This document shows, one piece after another, positions 5,789-9,595 of a stretch of DNA of 9,595 nucleotides. The notes beneath the pieces were generated by a model, which saw only the letters and a program-made list of their open reading frames with translations, had not been told where the DNA came from and made no database searches. A program made the position numbers and the translations under genes. Numbering within the stretch: the first letter of the stretch is position 1; each line of letters starts with the position of its first letter. This stretch comes from an uncultured Peptostreptococcaceae bacterium (GTDB taxonomy: Bacteria > Bacillota > Clostridia > Peptostreptococcales > Anaerovoracaceae): NCBI GenBank assembly GCA_905236895.1, contig CAJOQI010000148.1, positions 1-9,595 on the forward strand, read 5' to 3'.

Positions 5789-5794
5789 TATAAT
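5789..5794 (+). promoter_or_regulatory. -10 box of the ligase / ACT / ATPase transcription unit
   Basis: A perfect TATAAT predicts a start near 5801 and a leader of about 29 nt carrying AAAGGA (5815-5820), 9 nt before the ligase ATG. The -35 region around 5765-5771 is weak, with at most 3 of 6 matches, so an activator may be needed. It lies 33 bp past the terminator T-run, as expected for an independent promoter. Confidence 0.6.
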
Positions 5795-5829
5795 CATCTG
5801 TATATATTTTTCAGAAAGGATGAATATAC

Positions 5830-7140
5830 ATGGAAAAGCGTTTCTATCAAAAAGAGATTGAAACCATGGACAGAGAGAGCATGCGTGCTTTACAGAGCGA
5901 AAGGCTGGTAAAGCAGGTTAAGCATGTTTGGGACAATGTGCCCTATTATAGAAACTTGATGGAAGAAAAGGGTGTTACCCTTGATGACATAAAGGGCATT
6001 GATGATCTTCACAAGCTGCCCTTTCTTACCAAGGACGATCTCAGGGATCAGTATCCCTATGGACTTCTTGCAACGGATATAGAAAACTGTGTAAGAATTC
6101 AATCAACCTCCGGAACCACGGGAAAGAGGGTAGTTGCCTTCTATACTCAGGATGACGTTAATCTTTGGGAGGACTGCTGCGCCAGAGCTTTGGTGGCCGT
6201 TGGTGCGGACAAAGGTGACGTATGCCAGGTAAGCTATGGCTACGGACTCTTCACGGGAGGCCCGGGGCTTAACGGAGGATCTCACAAGGTGGGATGTCTC
6301 ACTCTCCCCATGTCCTCCGGAAATACGGACAGGCAGATTCAGTTCATGCTGGATCTTGGAGCCACGGTGCTTTGTTGCACTCCATCCTATGCAGCCTTCC
6401 TGGCGGAATCCCTAAAGGAGGCGGGCCTCAGCCCGGAAGACAATAAACTGAAGGCTGGAATCTTTGGTGCGGAGCCCTGGACCGAAGAGATGAGAAGAGA
6501 TATAGAAAAGAACCTTGGCATCAAAGCCTACGACATCTACGGATTGACGGAAACCTCGGGCCCGGGCGTTGCCTTCGAATGCCGGGAGCAGTCGGGCATG
6601 CATATAAACGAGGACCACTTCGTTGCGGAAATAATCGATCCGGATACGGGAGAGGTGCTGCCTGAAGGAGAGAAGGGTGAATTGGTTTTCACCTCCCTAA
6701 CAAAGGAAGCCTTCCCCTTGCTTAGATATAGAACCAGAGATATTACGGTGCTGAGCAGAGAGAAATGCTCCTGCGGAAGAACCCTGGTTAAGATGAAGAA
6801 GCCCATGGGAAGATCCGACGACATGCTCATCATTCGCGGAGTCAATGTCTTCCCCTCCCAAATCGAGACCGTGCTTCTTAAGGAGGGCTATACGCCCAAT
6901 TACCAGATCGTGGTTGACAGGGTAAACAATACGGACACCTTGGACGTATATGTGGAGATGAATCCGGAATCCTTCTCCGACGTGGTTAAGGACATCGGCA
7001 GCGATGCCGATAAGCTGGCAGGAGCCATGAAAACCATGCTGGGCATTAGCCCCAAGGTTCACCTGGTGGCACCCAAGAGCATTGTAAGGAGCGAGGGCAA
7101 AGCGGTAAGAGTCATAGATAATCGTAAGCTTCACGATTGA
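5830..7140 (+). CDS. paaK: Phenylacetate-CoA ligase family protein
   Basis: This 436-residue cytosolic adenylate-forming enzyme joins an aryl-acetic acid to coenzyme A through an acyl-AMP, using ATP. All core motifs are present: STSGTTGK at 92-99 (phosphate loop), YGYGLFTGG at 136-144, YGLTETSG at 237-244, RTRDIT at 301-306 with Asp304, GRSDDMLIIRG at 327-337 and the C-terminal catalytic Lys424 in RSEGKAVRV. The CSCGRT segment (313-318) is also typical of the PaaK family. Length is normal. The ATG at 5830 follows AAAGGA at 9 nt. The ACT-domain gene begins 19 bp after its stop, a pairing known from anaerobic bacteria and archaea, often near indolepyruvate oxidoreductase genes, which are not in this window. 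No aerobic phenylacetate pathway gene is present, so a role in aromatic amino acid fermentation (aryl-acetate and aryl-acetyl-CoA interconversion) is the better inference. The exact aryl substrate is not determined. Confidence 0.93.
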   Translation: MEKRFYQKEIETMDRESMRALQSERLVKQVKHVWDNVPYYRNLMEEKGVTLDDIKGIDDLHKLPFLTKDDLRDQYPYGLLATDIENCVRIQSTSGTTGKRVVAFYTQDDVNLWEDCCARALVAVGADKGDVCQVSYGYGLFTGGPGLNGGSHKVGCLTLPMSSGNTDRQIQFMLDLGATVLCCTPSYAAFLAESLKEAGLSPEDNKLKAGIFGAEPWTEEMRRDIEKNLGIKAYDIYGLTETSGPGVAFECREQSGMHINEDHFVAEIIDPDTGEVLPEGEKGELVFTSLTKEAFPLLRYRTRDITVLSREKCSCGRTLVKMKKPMGRSDDMLIIRGVNVFPSQIETVLLKEGYTPNYQIVVDRVNNTDTLDVYVEMNPESFSDVVKDIGSDADKLAGAMKTMLGISPKVHLVAPKSIVRSEGKAVRVIDNRKLHD

Positions 7141-7159
7141 TGAAGAAAGGAGTATCGAA

Positions 7160-7591
7160 ATGGCAATAAGACAGTTATCCATATTTGTTGAGAATAAAAA
7201 AGGCGCCCTTAAGGATGTGCTTAAGATCCTGGCGGTAAGGGGCGTGGGCTTAAGAGCCATGACCATTGCCGACACCAAGGACTTTGGTATACTTAGAATA
7301 ATAGTTGACGATATTGACGGGGGAATGAAGGCCTTCGAGGATGAAGAGGTGGTTTATTCCGTAACGGATGTTGTTGCCGCTGAATGCGGTGACCATCCCG
7401 GCGGATTGGCGTCCATTCTGGAGGTTTTGATGGATGCGGATATCGATATTGAATACACCTATGCCTTCGTTGTGGAATCGGGAGACAGAGCCTGCGCCAT
7501 TCTTCGCTTAAGCGATACGGAGAAGGGGGAAGCGGCTCTTTACGACGCAGGAGTGCCTTTGATCTCGGAGGACGAACTGCTGAGAATATAA
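7160..7591 (+). CDS. Double ACT-domain protein paired with phenylacetate-CoA ligase
   Basis: This 143-residue protein consists of two ACT domains (about 1-68 and 70-142) and nothing else. The first begins RQLSIFVENKKGALKDVL, the usual strand-then-helix start in which a Gly at the turn contacts an amino acid. The second has the matching HPGGLASILEVL at 79-90. There is no enzymatic domain and no membrane segment. ACT pairs bind amino acids at dimer interfaces, so it probably senses an aromatic or branched amino acid and modulates the ligase or its pathway. That role is inferred from the fold and the conserved neighbourhood. GAAAGGAG (7145-7152) lies 7 nt before the ATG. The 19 bp gap to the ligase shows one transcription unit. 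Confidence 0.9.
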   Translation: MAIRQLSIFVENKKGALKDVLKILAVRGVGLRAMTIADTKDFGILRIIVDDIDGGMKAFEDEEVVYSVTDVVAAECGDHPGGLASILEVLMDADIDIEYTYAFVVESGDRACAILRLSDTEKGEAALYDAGVPLISEDELLRI

Positions 7592-7597
7592 ATGACT

Positions 7598-7618
7598 TGG
7601 CCTTTGATCATAAGGCCA
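7598..7618. repeat. Perfect 7 bp hairpin before the P-type ATPase gene
   Basis: TGGCCTT (7598-7604) and AAGGCCA (7612-7618) are exact reverse complements around the 7 nt loop TGATCAT. No T-run follows, so termination is unlikely. The stem ends 8 nt before the AAGGAG of the ATPase, where it could act as an operator or affect mRNA stability or translation. Confidence 0.6.
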
Positions 7619-7626
7619 TTGACGAT

Positions 7627-7632
7627 AAGGAG
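7627..7632 (+). promoter_or_regulatory. Ribosome binding site of the P-type ATPase gene
   Basis: AAGGAG stands 5 nt before the ATG at 7638 and sets this start. The protein then begins with the short LTSFEVKER segment typical of the cation ATPase N-terminus. Confidence 0.8.
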
Positions 7633-7637
7633 AGGTA

Positions 7638-9595
7638 ATGCAGGGACTTACTTCCTTTGAAGTAAAAGAAAGACAAGAAGCAGGGCTGGCCAATGTTAGG
7701 GTGGACACCTCCACCAGAACCATTGGAACGATAATCAAGGAGCAGGTATTTACCTATTTCAACTTGATCTTTGTTATATTAGCGGTCCTGCTTATTTCCG
7801 TGGGTTCGTTTAAGAATCTTACCTTCATGCTTCTGGTGCTTGCCAATACAGCGATCGGAATTTTCCAGGATGTAAGAGCAAAGAAAAAGCTAGACAGCCT
7901 AAGGCTTCTGAAGATGCCTCGGGTTTTGGCTGTGAGGGACGGAATGGAAACGGAGGTCCCGGTTGAGAAGCTGGTTAGAGATGACGTGGTTGTTCTCAAA
8001 GCGGGAAACCAGATTCCCGCAGACGCCAAAGTAATCGAAGGCTGCATCCAGGTAAACGAAGCCCTCTTAACAGGTGAGGCGGATGAAATAAACAAGAACG
8101 CAGGAGACAGACTTCTTTCAGGCAGCTTTGTGGTGTCGGGAGAATGTATGGCGGTCTTGACTGAAGTTGGCCGAGAAGCATATATTTCCAAGCTCACAAT
8201 CGAAGCAACAAAGAATAAACACGGAGACGACTCGGAAATGATTCTTACCCTGGATCGTTTGGTTAAGGTGGTTGGAATAATCATCATCCCCGTGGGACTT
8301 ATTCTCCTGATTCAGGAATGGGCCATAAGGGGAGGCACCTTCTCCGACAGCGTAATATCAATGGTTGCGGCAATCCTGGGAATGATCCCGGAGGGACTTT
8401 ATGTAACCGCCAGCATTGCCATGGTTGTTTCTGCCTTAAGGCTTGCAAGAAAAGACGTGCTGGTTCAGAATATGCGCTGCATTGAATCCCTGGCCCGTGT
8501 TGACGTTCTCTGCGTGGACAAGACGGGAACAATTACGGAAACCGCCATGAAGGTTGAAGGCATAACCCAGGTGGATAGAAGCATATCCGAGGATTATCTC
8601 TATGGCCTGATGGGGGACTTTGTTCAGAGTCAGGCGACTGACAATGCAACCATGGAAGCCCTGAAGGAATACTTTGTTGAGAAAGAGGGAAGGCCGCCCA
8701 TAGACATATGCGGTTTTTCTTCCAAATATAAATATAGCGGCGTGGTTTTTGCCGACGGCAATTATGTAATGGGTGCGCCGGAATATATTCTTCGAGATGA
8801 AATCGTAAGATACGAAAACTATATAAGGGACATGATGGAGGCAGGATACCGAGTGCTTGCCTTTGCTCGGGTAAGCGACGTTCCCAAGGGGCAGGTTCTC
8901 ACGGGAGAGGCGAAGCTCCTTGCCCTGATTTTCATTGTGAACCCGGTTAGGGAATCTGCTGCGGAAACCTTTAGATACTTCGCCGAAAACGGTGTGGATA
9001 TTAAGGTTCTCTCCGGAGACAATCCGGAAACCGTTTCTCAGGCGGCAATTCAGGCGGGAATCCCGGGAGGGGATCACTATCTGGATGCCCGTCAGCTTCT
9101 TAATGAGAAGGCCGTCTATGATGCGGTGGAAAGATTTACGGTTTTCGGCCGAGTAAGCCCTGAACAAAAGCAGATGTTCGTCAAGGCTATTCAGAGCCAG
9201 GGCAAGACCGTGGGAATGACGGGAGACGGAGTCAACGATATTTTGGCTCTTAGAGATGCGGACTGCTCCGTTGCCATGGCGTCGGGAAGCGAAGCGGCAT
9301 CCAATGCGGCACAGCTGGTGCTGCTGGATTCCGACTTCAGCAAAATGCCTTCGGTTGTATCCGAGGGAAGAAGGGTGGTAAACAATCTTCAGAAGGTTGC
9401 TTCCCTTTATTTAACAAAGAATATTTTCTCCCTGCTATTGGCGCTTTTCTCGGTGGTAAGTGTGCTGACTTATCCCCTTAAGCCTTCGCAGATTACACTG
9501 ATAAGCATGTTCACCATTGGGGTGCCGTCCTTCATCTTGTCCTTGGAGCCCAATAACAAACTGATTAAAGGAAGCTTCCTTGGAAACGTATTGAA
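7638..9595 (+). CDS. P-type cation-transporting ATPase, Exp7/CtpE-like (partial, 3' end outside window)
   Basis: The frame is open from ATG 7638 to the window end, giving 652 residues, so the last membrane helices are missing. It is an ATP-driven ion pump of the cytoplasmic membrane. Visible in order are a short N-terminus, two helices (about 38-76), an actuator domain with TGEAD (145-149), two helices (about 208-226 and 238-266) with IPEGL at 250-254, the phosphorylation motif DKTGTIT with Asp294, a compact nucleotide-binding domain with GAPE at 379-382, and the hinge TGDGVND at 528-534. ADCSVAMASGSEAA and QLVLLDSDF (540-567) closely resemble Exp7 of streptococci and CtpE of mycobacteria, the latter reported to transport calcium. 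No Cys-Pro-Cys metal motif is present, so heavy-metal export is unlikely. The residue before GAPE is Met378, not the usual Lys. Divalent cation transport, perhaps Ca2+ or Mg2+, is inferred. The 46 bp gap after the ACT gene suggests co-transcription. Confidence 0.92.
   Translation, partial: MQGLTSFEVKERQEAGLANVRVDTSTRTIGTIIKEQVFTYFNLIFVILAVLLISVGSFKNLTFMLLVLANTAIGIFQDVRAKKKLDSLRLLKMPRVLAVRDGMETEVPVEKLVRDDVVVLKAGNQIPADAKVIEGCIQVNEALLTGEADEINKNAGDRLLSGSFVVSGECMAVLTEVGREAYISKLTIEATKNKHGDDSEMILTLDRLVKVVGIIIIPVGLILLIQEWAIRGGTFSDSVISMVAAILGMIPEGLYVTASIAMVVSALRLARKDVLVQNMRCIESLARVDVLCVDKTGTITETAMKVEGITQVDRSISEDYLYGLMGDFVQSQATDNATMEALKEYFVEKEGRPPIDICGFSSKYKYSGVVFADGNYVMGAPEYILRDEIVRYENYIRDMMEAGYRVLAFARVSDVPKGQVLTGEAKLLALIFIVNPVRESAAETFRYFAENGVDIKVLSGDNPETVSQAAIQAGIPGGDHYLDARQLLNEKAVYDAVERFTVFGRVSPEQKQMFVKAIQSQGKTVGMTGDGVNDILALRDADCSVAMASGSEAASNAAQLVLLDSDFSKMPSVVSEGRRVVNNLQKVASLYLTKNIFSLLLALFSVVSVLTYPLKPSQITLISMFTIGVPSFILSLEPNNKLIKGSFLGNVL

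Noticed and set aside
7598..7618. Terminator between the ACT gene and the ATPase
   Set aside because: The stem is perfect but is followed by ATTGACG, with no T-run, so it was listed only as a hairpin.

Overview
The window reads as chromosomal DNA from an anaerobic Firmicute, most likely class Clostridia. This is inferred from strong AAGGAG-type ribosome binding sites, a TTG start, frequent AGA/AGG arginine codons, VanR/VanS-style two-component proteins, and a phenylacetate-CoA ligase paired with an ACT-domain protein, a pairing typical of anaerobes. No tRNA, rRNA, CRISPR array, insertion sequence or phage gene was seen. Seven protein genes can be supported, two of them cut by the window edges.

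Left part (1-2115, minus strand): a voltage-gated-type potassium channel with a C-terminal TrkA_C/RCK_C-like start (cut at base 1) and, upstream of it, a D-isomer-specific 2-hydroxyacid dehydrogenase. The 255 bp between them hold no convincing gene. They do contain a cluster of direct and inverted repeats built around ATTTGGGG, an 18 bp imperfect tandem repeat and a small hairpin.

Middle part (2116-5756, plus strand): a divergent promoter region, then a tightly packed operon of a 12-helix MFS transporter, an OmpR/PhoB-type response regulator and a sensor histidine kinase. The three genes overlap by 14 and 8 bp and so are probably translationally coupled. The transporter has an excellent -10 box placed so that transcription should start at or next to its ATG, so it is probably leaderless. 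The operon closes with a strong intrinsic terminator whose stem encodes the last kinase codons and whose loop holds the stop codon. The likely logic is a kinase sensing an extracellular signal and a regulator controlling, among other targets, its own transporter operon. The substrate cannot be read from the sequence.

Right part (5757-9595, plus strand): a new promoter, then phenylacetate-CoA ligase (PaaK family), a double-ACT-domain protein 19 bp downstream, and after a 46 bp gap with a perfect 7 bp hairpin, a P-type cation ATPase of the Exp7/CtpE type that runs off the window. The first two fit aryl-acid activation linked to aromatic amino acid fermentation. The ATPase probably moves a divalent cation and may simply be co-transcribed.

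No wholly new system is evident. The most unusual items are the leaderless transporter-sensor operon with its coding terminator, the kinase with a degenerate ATP-binding site, and the ATTTGGGG repeat cluster.
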